Below, piece by piece: positions 46,735 through 55,769 of a stretch of DNA of 64,000 nucleotides. Location: positions 1,426,001 through 1,490,000 of the forward strand of contig CP064953.1 of the NCBI GenBank assembly GCA_015679245.1, given 5' to 3'. The notes under the pieces were generated by a model. That model ran no database searches. It saw only the letters and a program-made list of their open reading frames with translations, and had not been told where the DNA came from. Positions within the stretch are counted from its first letter, which is position 1; every line of letters starts with the position of its first letter. A program made the position numbers and the translations under genes. This DNA is from Actinomycetaceae bacterium zg-1166. Lineage in GTDB: Bacteria > Actinomycetota > Actinomycetes > Actinomycetales > Actinomycetaceae.

Positions 46735-46776
46735 GAAAATTGCAAGTAAATTTCGTCATAATTTTTGCAAATTTTC
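46735..46776 (-). promoter_or_regulatory. Inverted repeat upstream of the epimerase/kinase operon
   Basis: GAAAATTGCAA (46735-46745) and TTGCAAATTTTC (46765-46776) are inverted copies with one inserted T, in strongly AT-rich DNA about 70 bases before the operon. This looks like a repressor operator (LacI or DeoR style). No regulator gene is adjacent. Confidence 0.55.
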
Positions 46777-47037
46777 TCATCATGCGAGGGTGTCTACGCG
46801 CATAACCCAGAGAACTGCTGTGGAGACCGGGCATATGAAGCGGAGGTTTGGGCATACGAAGAACACGCATGTAGACACAAAACACAGCACAGCCTCGACG
46901 ATCCCATAGAAATACTCCCGAGAAGAAGGGAGCGAATAAATCACTCCACCTTCCAGGGAGTAGTTCAGTTGATGGCTCACCCTATTCCCTATGTGGGAAA
47001 ACACTTAGCCTTATACAGGAAAACACTCCTTGTGCAC

Positions 47038-47670
47038 TCACTGACGAACGAGGTTGCGATTCTTCAATCGGAACACCACATCCGCTCTGTGTGCCAACTG
47101 CTTTGAGTGCGTCACCACGATCACACATTTGTCCTGTTCATGGGCGAGGCGCCGGAGAATCTCAATCATCTCCGCAGCCGTATCACCGTCGAGATTACCG
47201 GTCGGCTCATCAGCGAGAATCACAGGCGAATTCGATGCGAGCGCTCGAGCAATCGCCACACGCTGCTGTTGACCACCCGAGAGCTTCATGACATTACGTT
47301 TGGCCTCATCCTCAGAAAGACCAACATTGAGTAGGGAGTCGATTTTCGCCTTGGGATCAACCAACTTCACGTTTTCCAACGGCGTGAGGTAGTCAATGAG
47401 GTTGTAGTTCTGGAAAACCAGGGACACATTGTGCTGACGATGGTAGGCGTACCCACGCTCGGCCACATCCTGACCATCGAGGAGAATCTTGCCTCGGGTC
47501 GGTTCGTCAAGACCGGCGAGTAGGCCCAGGAGAGTGGACTTCCCAGCCCCGGAATTGCCAACGATGGCGTAGAAGGTTCCGGAGGTGAATTCCGCGTTGA
47601 CGTTATTCAACACGCTTTTCTTCAGGCCGTGGTAGACGAAGCTGAGATTGTCGAGTTTCAGAGTGGTCAT
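47038..47670 (-). CDS. ABC transporter ATP-binding protein (MacB/LolD type)
   Basis: 210 residues. GNSGAGKST (Walker A), VSLVFQNYNLI (Q-loop), KLSGGQQQRVAIARAL (signature) and VILADEPTGNLD (Walker B, typical of the MacB/LolD/FtsE group) are complete. It is the last gene of a reverse unit after two FtsX-type permeases. The set resembles exporters for antimicrobial peptides or envelope-stress mechanotransmission systems; no adjacent two-component genes help decide. Confidence 0.92.
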   Translation of the reverse strand: MTTLKLDNLSFVYHGLKKSVLNNVNAEFTSGTFYAIVGNSGAGKSTLLGLLAGLDEPTRGKILLDGQDVAERGYAYHRQHNVSLVFQNYNLIDYLTPLENVKLVDPKAKIDSLLNVGLSEDEAKRNVMKLSGGQQQRVAIARALASNSPVILADEPTGNLDGDTAAEMIEILRRLAHEQDKCVIVVTHSKQLAHRADVVFRLKNRNLVRQ

Positions 47671-47710
47671 GATGATATTTCCTCTATTTCACGTATGAAT
47701 GTACGAGCGC

Positions 47711-48877
47711 TTAGCTCATCTTGGAGAGAATCTGCTTCGGATGCAGACGTAGGATCGGAATCATCGCGATCAGCAGTGAAACCACGACAATTGCAAGGAC
47801 TGCCACGAGAGAGAATGCAGCCGTGAGAACAAGGGCCCCCAGTGAGACGCTCACATCACCAACGGCGGCAGTATTGACGGTATTGAGTACGTAACTGGAT
47901 AAGGCATATCCAATACCTTCGCTGATGAACATCCCGATGACAAAGCTTGGGACCGCAAGCATCGTCAACTCAGTAACAAACTGAGCGAACAGCCGACGCT
48001 TGGAGTAGCCGATCGATAGGAGAACACCAACTTCGTGGATGCGCGAACGCGTCCAGAAAGTCAAGACCAGCACAAGGATTGCTGCGCCCGCAGCCAGTAC
48101 CGCCCACAGAAGACGCGAAATCAACGTTGTCACTCCAGCCACAGAGTCAAGGACAGCGGCCACACTTGAGTTGTTGTTCTTGAGCTCCAGTCCTTGCGCA
48201 AGATGCGCCTTGGCCTCTGTGATTGCCGCGTCAAGATGATGACGCGAGTCCGTGTAAAAGGTGGCGGTGCTCAGGGCATCTTTTCCGGCGAGTTTCTGCG
48301 CGCTCTTGAGGTCGGTGTAGATCGGCAGTTCACTATCGGAGGGCGCTGTTTCGGTGAGTGCGTAGATCCCCACGATGCGACACGTGATGCTCTCATCGTC
48401 CCTGGTCAGTGTCAGTTCGTCACCGATTGTTAGCTTCTGTGCAGCGGCAAAGGGTTCAGCGATCACCGCGCCCGTACCGTCACGAAGTTGAGTGACGGCG
48501 TCGTCACCACCTTGTTTGAGTTCAGACTCTTTCTTTGTGAAGGTGGGGAGTTCTAAAAGATCACTGACTCCCAGTACCGATTGGAAATGTCCTTCGGCAT
48601 TTTCTGCTGAGGTATCGAGCGTGAAGTTGTGGCCGGACACGTGCGGGGTAGACAGCAGGGCGTCGACAGCTTTCTGTTGGAAATCCCCCGCTGGGGATGT
48701 CACCGTGAAACCAGGCCTGATCTGGTTTTCAGCGGCTTGAGTAATTGCGGTTAACGTACTTGTTATCACTCCTTGTAAGACAAACACCCCTGAAATGAGG
48801 ATGATGATCAGAGCGAGGACGAAGCTCTTCGTGCGTCGGCGCGTTACAGCGAAAAACGCTTGGTTCCAGAATGTCAT
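47711..48877 (-). CDS. FtsX/MacB-type ABC permease (first half-transporter)
   Basis: 388 residues. It has one N-terminal membrane helix (SFVLALIIILISGVFVLQG), a large extracytoplasmic domain of about 200 residues, and three C-terminal helices around LISRLLWAVLAAGAAILVLVL and LSIGYSKRRLFAQFVTEL. This is the MacB topology without an attached ATPase. It ends 40 bases before the ATP-binding gene and probably pairs with the second permease. Confidence 0.88.
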   Translation of the reverse strand: MTFWNQAFFAVTRRRTKSFVLALIIILISGVFVLQGVITSTLTAITQAAENQIRPGFTVTSPAGDFQQKAVDALLSTPHVSGHNFTLDTSAENAEGHFQSVLGVSDLLELPTFTKKESELKQGGDDAVTQLRDGTGAVIAEPFAAAQKLTIGDELTLTRDDESITCRIVGIYALTETAPSDSELPIYTDLKSAQKLAGKDALSTATFYTDSRHHLDAAITEAKAHLAQGLELKNNNSSVAAVLDSVAGVTTLISRLLWAVLAAGAAILVLVLTFWTRSRIHEVGVLLSIGYSKRRLFAQFVTELTMLAVPSFVIGMFISEGIGYALSSYVLNTVNTAAVGDVSVSLGALVLTAAFSLVAVLAIVVVSLLIAMIPILRLHPKQILSKMS

Positions 48878-48880
48878 GGA

Positions 48881-50341
48881 CTATCCAATCTGCGTCAGGA
48901 GCTGCTTGGGCTCCTTGGTCAGCATCGGGAGAGAGGCGATGAGAGTAGCGATGACGATGAGGACCAAGCCCGCGATACCCACGGTGATGAGGTAGCTCGG
49001 ATCCACTGTGACATCCACGTGATCGATGGTCTTTTGGAAGGTCGACGTTGTGAAGTCCGCGCCGAGGTTATAGCCACCTCTTCCTCGTTCAGCAGCCTCT
49101 GCGGAGGCACGTGAAACGATGTTGTTTCCTAGGGCTTGAGCAACCAGCTTGGATGTTCCAAATGATGCGGCTAACGCGAGAACAAATATCATCACGTTCT
49201 CGGTGACGTACTGGGCAAAAATTTTGAGCTTGCTGACCCCGGTTGCCAAGAGAATTCCTGTCTCTTTGCGACGCTCATTGAGCCAGAGGAAGAGGACGAG
49301 GGCGAGTGCGGCAACCGCAAAAAGGGCCGTACCGATGAAAGTGGCTCGCAGCAGCGAGTGAATTCCTTCCAGCGCGGCGCCGATTCCGCCGAACAGTTGA
49401 GAGTTCTTATGGAGAAGGTATTTCTCCCAATCAAAGGGCAGCTTCTGCGCTTCCTGCATGACTGAGTCGAGATCACCCACGCTCTTCACAAAGAAGATGG
49501 CCTCGTGGTAGTACTCGGTCTCCGGATTCGTTCCGTTGATCGTGCGACCGGTGTCAAGATCAGTAAAAACCGCATTTTGGTAGAGTTCCGTGCGCAGCGT
49601 CGCACTGGGGCTTCCTTGGCCAGAGAACATCCCCACGATTTCAGTATCGACAGAGGCCGTTGAGTGGAAACGATTTTCCGCATCGTATTCATTGGCCTTA
49701 AACGTCAGGGAGTCGCCGATCTTCAAGTGATTTTTAGCGGCGAACTCCTCATGTACCAAGATTTTGTGGTGGTCTTTCTCAGTGAGGTGACGCCCTTTCG
49801 TCAGGGTGAATGTTCCTGCACGGAATGCGGTTGACAAGTCAGAGCGACTAACAGCGTTCATCGGTACCGCATTACCGTATTTCTCTTCTTCCGTCCTGGA
49901 ATAATCCTCTGCCTGACCCGGGAGTCGGAAAATTTCAGCGTTGACAACGTCAGCAACCGCAGAGTTCATCGTCGCAACATAGGATTCCACCCCCGGAAGC
50001 TGAGCGATTGCGTCGATCTGGGCGCGCGTGACCGTGCCTCCTCCACGCGCCGTACCGAGGTTCGTCATCCGATTGTTCTCAAGCATGAAGCCCGACAGGA
50101 GCTTGGAGCTGAGATCATCACCTGCATTCGCCGCTGACTCACGCACAGCGAAAGTTGAGAGCAGCAGCGTTGATGCGATGAGGAGGACTAAAAAGATGGT
50201 CAACGATTTGACCAATTTACGAGAAGTGTGAAGCCACGCTCGCCGAAAAAATGACATCTGAGAGGAATCTTTCGTACTAGTTTCAGTATCGATCCCTCCC
50301 ATCGTTCGTAGTAAAACTGTGAAATACCTGATAGATGTCAT
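48881..50341 (-). CDS. FtsX/MacB-type ABC permease (second half-transporter)
   Basis: 486 residues with the same topology: an N-terminal helix (SLTIFLVLLIASTLLLSTFAV), an extracytoplasmic domain of about 280 residues and three C-terminal helices, with LATGVSKLKIFAQYVTENVM matching the coupling region of its partner. The start is uncertain. The called ATG has GGAGA five bases upstream; MSFFRRAWLHTSRK at 50257 fits family N-termini better but lacks a good ribosome-binding site. Three bases separate it from the next permease. Confidence 0.83.
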   Translation of the reverse strand: MTSIRYFTVLLRTMGGIDTETSTKDSSQMSFFRRAWLHTSRKLVKSLTIFLVLLIASTLLLSTFAVRESAANAGDDLSSKLLSGFMLENNRMTNLGTARGGGTVTRAQIDAIAQLPGVESYVATMNSAVADVVNAEIFRLPGQAEDYSRTEEEKYGNAVPMNAVSRSDLSTAFRAGTFTLTKGRHLTEKDHHKILVHEEFAAKNHLKIGDSLTFKANEYDAENRFHSTASVDTEIVGMFSGQGSPSATLRTELYQNAVFTDLDTGRTINGTNPETEYYHEAIFFVKSVGDLDSVMQEAQKLPFDWEKYLLHKNSQLFGGIGAALEGIHSLLRATFIGTALFAVAALALVLFLWLNERRKETGILLATGVSKLKIFAQYVTENVMIFVLALAASFGTSKLVAQALGNNIVSRASAEAAERGRGGYNLGADFTTSTFQKTIDHVDVTVDPSYLITVGIAGLVLIVIATLIASLPMLTKEPKQLLTQIG

Positions 50342-50825
50342 CGCTTCTCCATAAAGACACGTCAGTAGAGCGGAGAAATCCATGAGGAGGAGGTTCAAGG
50401 AATCCACGAAGACAAGGCGCTTAGTAAGACGATCTATATACGCCCAAAGAGTTTGTCCCCTTTGATTTTCCTTTACCAAATCTCTGCTTCACTAGGCCGA
50501 ACCTCTGCTTCACTAGCAGAGGGAGAATAAGAACCTGCGCCCGCGCCTCTTCCATAGCGCCTCTCAGTTCGAACAGGTTGACATGCTTCCCAAAGACTTC
50601 TCAAACTCCTTACCACCCGCAGCACACTCGACCACCACACAGGTAAACGCGACTACAATTCAGGTACGCAACTACATTACAGGCTCCATCCTCGCCTATT
50701 CGTCACATGCTCTCTGCTCTTTTCAGAGCAATCCAAAGCCCTTATCTACGCAATGCTTATCCTCGCTTCACGCACCCAGATCAACCTTCATTGCAGCGTC
50801 AGGAGTAGCGCTTGCCGTAAAAATG
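50342..50825. other. Intergenic region upstream of the ABC exporter
   Basis: CTCTGCTTCACTAG occurs at 50482 and 50503 (period 21). The second copy folds into CCTCTGC-ttcacta-GCAGAGG. No gene is recognised. The promoter of the ABC unit is expected here. Confidence 0.5.
50482..50522. repeat. 21-bp tandem duplication with hairpin
   Basis: Two copies of a 21-bp unit (GCCGAAC between them), the second closing a perfect 7-bp hairpin. Possibly a regulatory site of the ABC exporter operon. Confidence 0.75.
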
Positions 50826-50859
50826 ATGGTGGGGTTCCGCTTGTACGAAACCCCACCAT
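50826..50859. terminator. Terminator of the LPLTG protein gene
   Basis: ATGGTGGGGTT and AACCCCACCAT form an 11-bp perfect stem with a 12-base loop, 70 bases past the stop. Confidence 0.75.
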
Positions 50860-50929
50860 TGCTACATCTGTACGTCATTGCGCATATTCGCAAGATTCAC
50901 ATGCTTCTACTTCATTGAAGTAACGACTC

Positions 50930-52567
50930 TTACTCGCGCTCGCGACGCCACATTACAGCAGTAGCTCCAACGCCGGTAAGTGTGAGTACAGAAAGAGCAA
51001 GAAGCGTACTCGATGCGCCAGTCAGCGGCAGCTTCTTTACCTGCTTCGCCAGTGTGCTAGGCGGTGACGACGGAGCGGGTGTCTCAAGCTCACCTGGCTT
51101 AGCGCACACTGTCCCTTCAGGCAAAGTAACCTGACGAGTTTCTGTCGTCACAACAGGATCGGCAGCAACCCACATACGCTTAGTGGAATCCCATGCGTAA
51201 TTCGTCTTTGTTATTTCGCGCGTGTAATTGACAGAAGGCGATTCACACGTAGGTGCTTGCCCAGACCACTGCGACACATGTGTGGTTCCTTCACACATGG
51301 GTGACGACAGCACCATCTGTTCCGTAAATACCATCGGCATGAGCTGCTGAGGATTCTCCGCCTCAAACTTCTCGCGCTGAACTTCAACCTTCACATTGAA
51401 AGAGAAAGAGGACTTTGCAGGCAAGCGATCCACCTTAAAGCTGATCGACGAACCATCCTCAGAAATAACTGGCTCAAACTCCGACACGGCACCTGTATAA
51501 CCGTTGCCCTGAAGCTGCCCAGCTCCTGGAGTCTTCAGTTCGCCGATCGTTCCCGCCACAAACTTCGCATTTTGCTGGGCAGCCACAGTGTACGTACCAC
51601 CCTGGAAGTCTTTATCAACAGCACCATAGAAACGCATAATGCCGGTTTTCCCATCCAAAGCCCACGCATCTGCTGAAAGTCCGAAACCATCGGCATTTAC
51701 CTCGCCCCAACCAGAAGCAGACATATTCCAATCGGCACCGAACTTCTCACGTGTCGTGATGTCATTTCCGTACGGGCTCCACACGGTTCTTCCAAGAAGA
51801 GCCATCTGGCACGTTGAGAGCTCTGGAGGGTCGGGAAGTTTCGGCAAATCTTTAGGCGAATACGAGCACGACCCCTCACCTTCTGCATATGCCCCACGAA
51901 GCCGAGCCTTCGCCACATAACGACCAGACAGGTCAGCGTCACCCTCGAATTGGAAAATAGTGGCCTGGTTTGCGGGAAAGTCACGTTTAAAAGTGAGAGT
52001 CCATATGTTAGCAGTAGCATCCGTTTGCACCGCCGTGAGCTTATCGGCCTTAAACCACTGCCAGGTGTACTTCGAATACGGCTCACCCCACTTCTTCATA
52101 CGAGTATTGATATCCTGCGTGCCTTCACTCATCGCCATCGCATTGAACGACGTATTCGTCATGCCGTCCGGGAGATCTACAGTAATTGTGGTTCCTGCTT
52201 TGATCGTGTGGTCTGTCGCAAGCGGGTAACGCCACACCTGCTGGTTTTGGTTAGGAAGGAAGAAGTGGTTTGCTTCAAACAATCCTGCATGACCCAACAG
52301 TGGCGACACTTCTTTGATATAGCCACCATTTGTGTAATGCACAGGCTCACCTTTGAGATTCACCATGAGTCCGGGATACTCTACATCCATATTCGTAAGG
52401 TTGGCGTCAAGGACGGCATCGGTTTCCCAATCGACGACACAGCCCGAACCGCTTTCTCCGCCCTTTGTTCCTACATTCGTTGCTTGTGCCGGTAGAGCGA
52501 GCAAGGAGATCGAAACGATAACTGCGCCACCCACCCAGCCTTTCCACAATCGTTGTGACAGTGCCAC
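50930..52567 (-). CDS. Sortase-anchored surface protein of unknown function (LPLTG)
   Basis: 545 residues from a GTG start with AAAGGAAG upstream; a 67-codon in-frame extension lacks any signal-peptide logic. Residues 1-29 or so form a signal peptide (VIVSISLLALPAQAT). The body is a large beta-rich region (GTTITVDLPDGMTN, STCQMALLGRTVW) with a few isolated cysteines. A Pro/Ser linker precedes KKLPLTGASS, a hydrophobic helix and RRERE, the cell-wall sorting signal. No domain family can be named; an adhesin-like role is inference. Confidence 0.88.
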   Translation of the reverse strand: MALSQRLWKGWVGGAVIVSISLLALPAQATNVGTKGGESGSGCVVDWETDAVLDANLTNMDVEYPGLMVNLKGEPVHYTNGGYIKEVSPLLGHAGLFEANHFFLPNQNQQVWRYPLATDHTIKAGTTITVDLPDGMTNTSFNAMAMSEGTQDINTRMKKWGEPYSKYTWQWFKADKLTAVQTDATANIWTLTFKRDFPANQATIFQFEGDADLSGRYVAKARLRGAYAEGEGSCSYSPKDLPKLPDPPELSTCQMALLGRTVWSPYGNDITTREKFGADWNMSASGWGEVNADGFGLSADAWALDGKTGIMRFYGAVDKDFQGGTYTVAAQQNAKFVAGTIGELKTPGAGQLQGNGYTGAVSEFEPVISEDGSSISFKVDRLPAKSSFSFNVKVEVQREKFEAENPQQLMPMVFTEQMVLSSPMCEGTTHVSQWSGQAPTCESPSVNYTREITKTNYAWDSTKRMWVAADPVVTTETRQVTLPEGTVCAKPGELETPAPSSPPSTLAKQVKKLPLTGASSTLLALSVLTLTGVGATAVMWRRERE

Positions 52568-52737
52568 GCGTCTTCCTTTCGTAATGACGGCGAAATCCCT
52601 GGGTTTCGTTCCTTTTCCCCACGAAAAAGCTATCGCCGCACCCGTACAGCATAACTGTATTTCCAGGTCAATAGACGAAATGGCCAATAAGCCCCTCAAT
52701 AAGTCCCTCCCGCCCCCTTTGTTCCAGGTAAAGCAAA

Positions 52738-52763
52738 GGGCCCGATCCTTCCGGATCGAGCCC
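52738..52763. terminator. Hairpin between the surface-protein gene and IS element
   Basis: GGGCCCGATCC and GGATCGAGCCC pair (one mismatch) around TTCC. AAA precedes and TTCAAT follows, so it could terminate in either direction. Confidence 0.55.
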
Positions 52764-52771
52764 TTCAATCA

Positions 52772-52784
52772 GTGGCGGGGACAG
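52772..52784 (+). repeat. 13-bp copy of the tRNA-Met 3' end
   Basis: GTGGCGGGGACAG here is identical to 54155-54167 inside the initiator tRNA gene. It directly abuts the TGTCTGG end of the IS element, while the tRNA copy lies eight bases past the other end. Confidence 0.7.
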
Positions 52785-54146
52785 TGTCTGGTTTCAGGAC
52801 ATCGTTCCGTCTTGACTGATCACTCTGACAGCATTGTTGTCTCACGTGATCGTTCCGGGGTGTCTCACGTGATCGTTCCGCTTTAGTCGGCATCGTGCGA
52901 TCATGAACAACACACAAAAGAACCGGGTCATCGTCATGGCCATTATCGAAGGAAACATGAGCACCACTGAAGCTGCTCACCGTTTCAAAGTCTCAACCAG
53001 ATGGGTACGAAAACTTCTCCAGCGCTACCACGAAGGAGGCTTAGCAGCCGTTGATCCACAATCAAAGGCACCCCGATCAAACCCGCATCAATACACCGAT
53101 ACAACCATCACCCAGATACTGAGCATCCGAGACCAACTCACCAATCAAGGACTAGACAACGGACCACATTCCATCTGGCTTCAATTACCCCAAGCCAACC
53201 GCCCATCAGTAACAACAATCTGGCGCATCCTCAAACGCCACAACCTGATCACACCCCAACCCCAAAAACGACCACGCTCATCATGGATCCGATTCCAAGC
53301 CGACCTCCCCAACGAATGCTGGCAATCAGACTTCACCCACTGGCCACTAGCAGACGGAACCGACACCGAAATCATCACCTGGCTCGACGACCACTCCCGC
53401 TACCTCCTGCATGTCTCAGCCCACCCACGCATCACCACACCCATCGTCATCGAAACCTTCACTCATACCAGCGATATCCACGCACTACCAGCATCAACAC
53501 TGACCGACAATGGCATGGTCTACACACCAAACTCGCCCGCGGAAACCGCACTAACACCCAACCCAACGGCTTCGAACAACTCCTCTGCGACCTATGCATT
53601 ACACAAAAGAACGGCCGACCAAACCACCCCACCACACAAGGCAAAATCGAGCGATACCACCAAACCCTCAAAAAATGGCTACGCGCCCAACCACCAGCTG
53701 CCACCATAAACGAACTCAACACACAACTAAGCCACTTCCAAAACCTCTACAACACCCAACGCCCCCCACCGAGCCCTCGCAAACACAACCCCCCACGAGG
53801 CCTACAACGCACTACCCAAAGCGCAACCCACCCTAGAAAAAGAACCACACACCTTCTGGCGAATCCGCTACGACAAAGTCGATAAAGGAGGAAAAATAAC
53901 CATCAGATACGCCGGAGAACTACGCAAACTCCACATCGGATACAACTACCGAGAACAACGAGTCATCACGCTCATCCACGCCAATAACACCATCACCATC
54001 GAACGCGAAACAGGCACCATCATTGCCGAACACACCATCGACAAAACCCGAACACACCAACCCAAAAAACGGAACGATGACGCGAGACATACCAACACAA
54101 AATAAAAAAACATCTCGCGACACAGCCGGAACTATGTCGCGAGACA
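52785..54146 (+). mobile_element. IS481-type insertion sequence, degenerate
   Basis: About 1.36 kb. TGTCTCACGTGATCGTTCCG occurs twice near the left end (52838 and 52861), and its inverted form with two mismatches at 54070-54089; a further inverted relative ends at 54146 and a diverged one begins at 52785. Inside is a single transposase gene with two frameshifts. The multiple terminal repeats look like serial transposase-binding sites. Confidence 0.75.
52903..54105 (+). pseudogene. IS481-family transposase, two frameshifts
   Basis: An N-terminal helix-turn-helix (STTEAAHRFKVSTRWVRKLL) and DDE core are recognisable: NECWQSDFTHW, TWLDDHSRYL, LTDNGMVY and QGKIERYHQTLKKWL. A one-base loss near 53525 moves the frame to NTQPNGFEQLLCD and onward, and an extra C in the C6 run at 53762-53767 restores the first frame for RALANTTPHEAYNAL to the TAA at 54103-54105. 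With both errors the intact product cannot be made. Confidence 0.88.
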
Positions 54147-54152
54147 TCACAA

Positions 54153-54229
54153 TGGTGGCGGGGACAGGATTTGAACCTGCGACCTCCGGGTTATGAGCCC
54201 GGCGAGCTACCGAACTGCTCCACCCCGCG
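54153..54229 (-). tRNA. tRNA-Met (CAT), initiator type
   Basis: 77 bases with encoded CCA. The anticodon loop is CTCATAA, closed by three G-C pairs (GGG/CCC), and the first acceptor base C1 is unpaired (opposite C72). Both are initiator hallmarks. The D arm is GAGCAGTTCGGTAGCTC and the T arm CAGG-TTCAAAT-CCTG. Confidence 0.95.
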
Positions 54230-54966
54230 TCGGCCTATACAGCCTAGCATGTCACAAGGCCACACCTCTTCCCTCGAAGCCGTGTATCGCCTCACACACG
54301 CGCATTACTGACTTCCCTATTCACATAACCCAGATCTACCGTTCACATAACTAATGCCTGCCGTTCTCTCACTTTCCTTGGATCATCCCATTTTCTCCTT
54401 AGAGCTAGCCTCCCCGAAAAGACGATCATGTCGTCACATTTTGCCGCACAACACACATCCACGAACACAACCCGCAGCCAGCGTGAACTCGGCAGAATCC
54501 TAGGGCGGCTTCTACAATTACAGGGGCATCTTCACAATACGGAGACACCCACATTGTGTAGGCACCACAGGGTTGCTCGACACCTCCACCAGTGGCAACA
54601 CTCACACCTCCACCAGCAACACGTTTTGGCCTATAACTCACAACTGCAGCCCTATGGTAGCCGCGATTTGCCGCACTCAACCTTCCTTACCCGCCACCTG
54701 TTTGTGACCGTTTTGCGCACATCACAGCGGACATCATTCTCTCGTAAAGCACATGTAGGTGCCCATCTACAGATGAGTGACAGACAAAATTTGTCGCAAA
54801 CCGCATTACATGAACGAAATCTCACTTCCTGTTGGTAAATCTCTCACTTTCCCACACTCCGCGAACACTTTCCCACTTATGACTGAAAATGTCGTTTTAT
54901 GCCCGTTTCATTGCTAGCCTCAGTCATATTCAGCCATATTGAAGACGACAACTCCCGGAGGCACCC
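54230..54966. other. Intergenic region upstream of the DeoR operon
   Basis: About 740 bases without a convincing gene. TTCACATAAC is repeated near 54320 and 54343. The last 100 bases are AT-rich with CATATT boxes and GAAAATG/TTTTATG words that may be the promoter and DeoR sites. Open frames here lack ribosome-binding sites. Confidence 0.5.
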
Positions 54967-55731
54967 ATGCTCGCAGAAGAGCGACGCAGACTCATCTTGG
55001 TCGAACTTGATGGAACTGACGGCATGAGGAACGAGGAACTTTCACGCTCACTCGATGTATCAATCGAAACAATACGGCGTGATCTCCAGGTACTCGAAGA
55101 GCAAGGCAAACTTCGTCGTGTCCACGGGGGCGCTATACCCACCCACATCTCACGTCACGTCGAAGATCCTTACATCGATCGCGCACTAGCTCATTCAGCC
55201 CAGAAAGTCGCAATTGCCAACGCGGTTGTCTCTCTTCTCCCCTCACAAGGAACGATTTTCCTTGACCTTGGAACAACCGTAGCGGCAGTAGTCAATCACA
55301 TTCCCCAAGATTTCGAAGCCACAATCATCACCACATCCGTCTATGTAGCCACTTTGCTTGCACACCATGAAAATATCGACGTGCTCCTCTCTGGTGGGCG
55401 TATGAGGCGCGGTGATCTTTCACTCTCCGGTGGCGCAACGTTAAATTTCTTGAGCGAGATTTATCCCGATGCCGCAGTTATTTCCACCGGCGCAATTGAT
55501 ATTTCGACCGGTGTCACAGATTTCCAATTCGAGGAACTCCAGGTCAAACACCTTATGCTTCGCCAGGCAAGAAATACGCTCGTCGTCGCTGATTCTTCGA
55601 AATTTGGAAAAACAGCACCTTTCCGTGTGTGCGATGTGTCGACGCCGACTCATCTCATCACGGATGGAGGCTTAAACGATTCTCAACGAGAAGCGTTCTT
55701 GGGCATAGGCGCCCCGCTTCTCATTGCCTGA
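54967..55731 (+). CDS. DeoR-family transcriptional regulator
   Basis: 254 residues. The N-terminal helix-turn-helix (MRNEELSRSLDVSIETIRRDL with HGGA after the wing) is the DeoR signature. The C-terminal sensor has FLDLGTTVAAVVNH, VLLSGGRMRRGDLSLSG and VVADSSKFGK, the phosphosugar-binding fold. It should repress the following catabolic operon in the absence of a phosphorylated intermediate. CCGGAGG precedes the ATG; the kinase gene starts 38 bases after its stop. Confidence 0.93.
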   Translation: MLAEERRRLILVELDGTDGMRNEELSRSLDVSIETIRRDLQVLEEQGKLRRVHGGAIPTHISRHVEDPYIDRALAHSAQKVAIANAVVSLLPSQGTIFLDLGTTVAAVVNHIPQDFEATIITTSVYVATLLAHHENIDVLLSGGRMRRGDLSLSGGATLNFLSEIYPDAAVISTGAIDISTGVTDFQFEELQVKHLMLRQARNTLVVADSSKFGKTAPFRVCDVSTPTHLITDGGLNDSQREAFLGIGAPLLIA

Positions 55732-55769
55732 GGTGATGACGCCTCGGGCAGATCCCGAAAGGCGAAATA

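Noticed and set aside
50583-50918. 111-codon open frame upstream of the surface-protein terminator
   Set aside because: It overlaps the terminator hairpin and has no ribosome-binding site or family signal.
52903-53709. Programmed frameshifting in the IS transposase
   Set aside because: IS481 transposases are normally one continuous frame, and the first shift has no slippery run. A one-base loss and a C6 gain look like decay.
54428-54838. 136-codon open frame upstream of the DeoR gene
   Set aside because: His/Gln/Ser-rich translation typical of non-coding DNA, no ribosome-binding site, and it lies in an expected promoter region.
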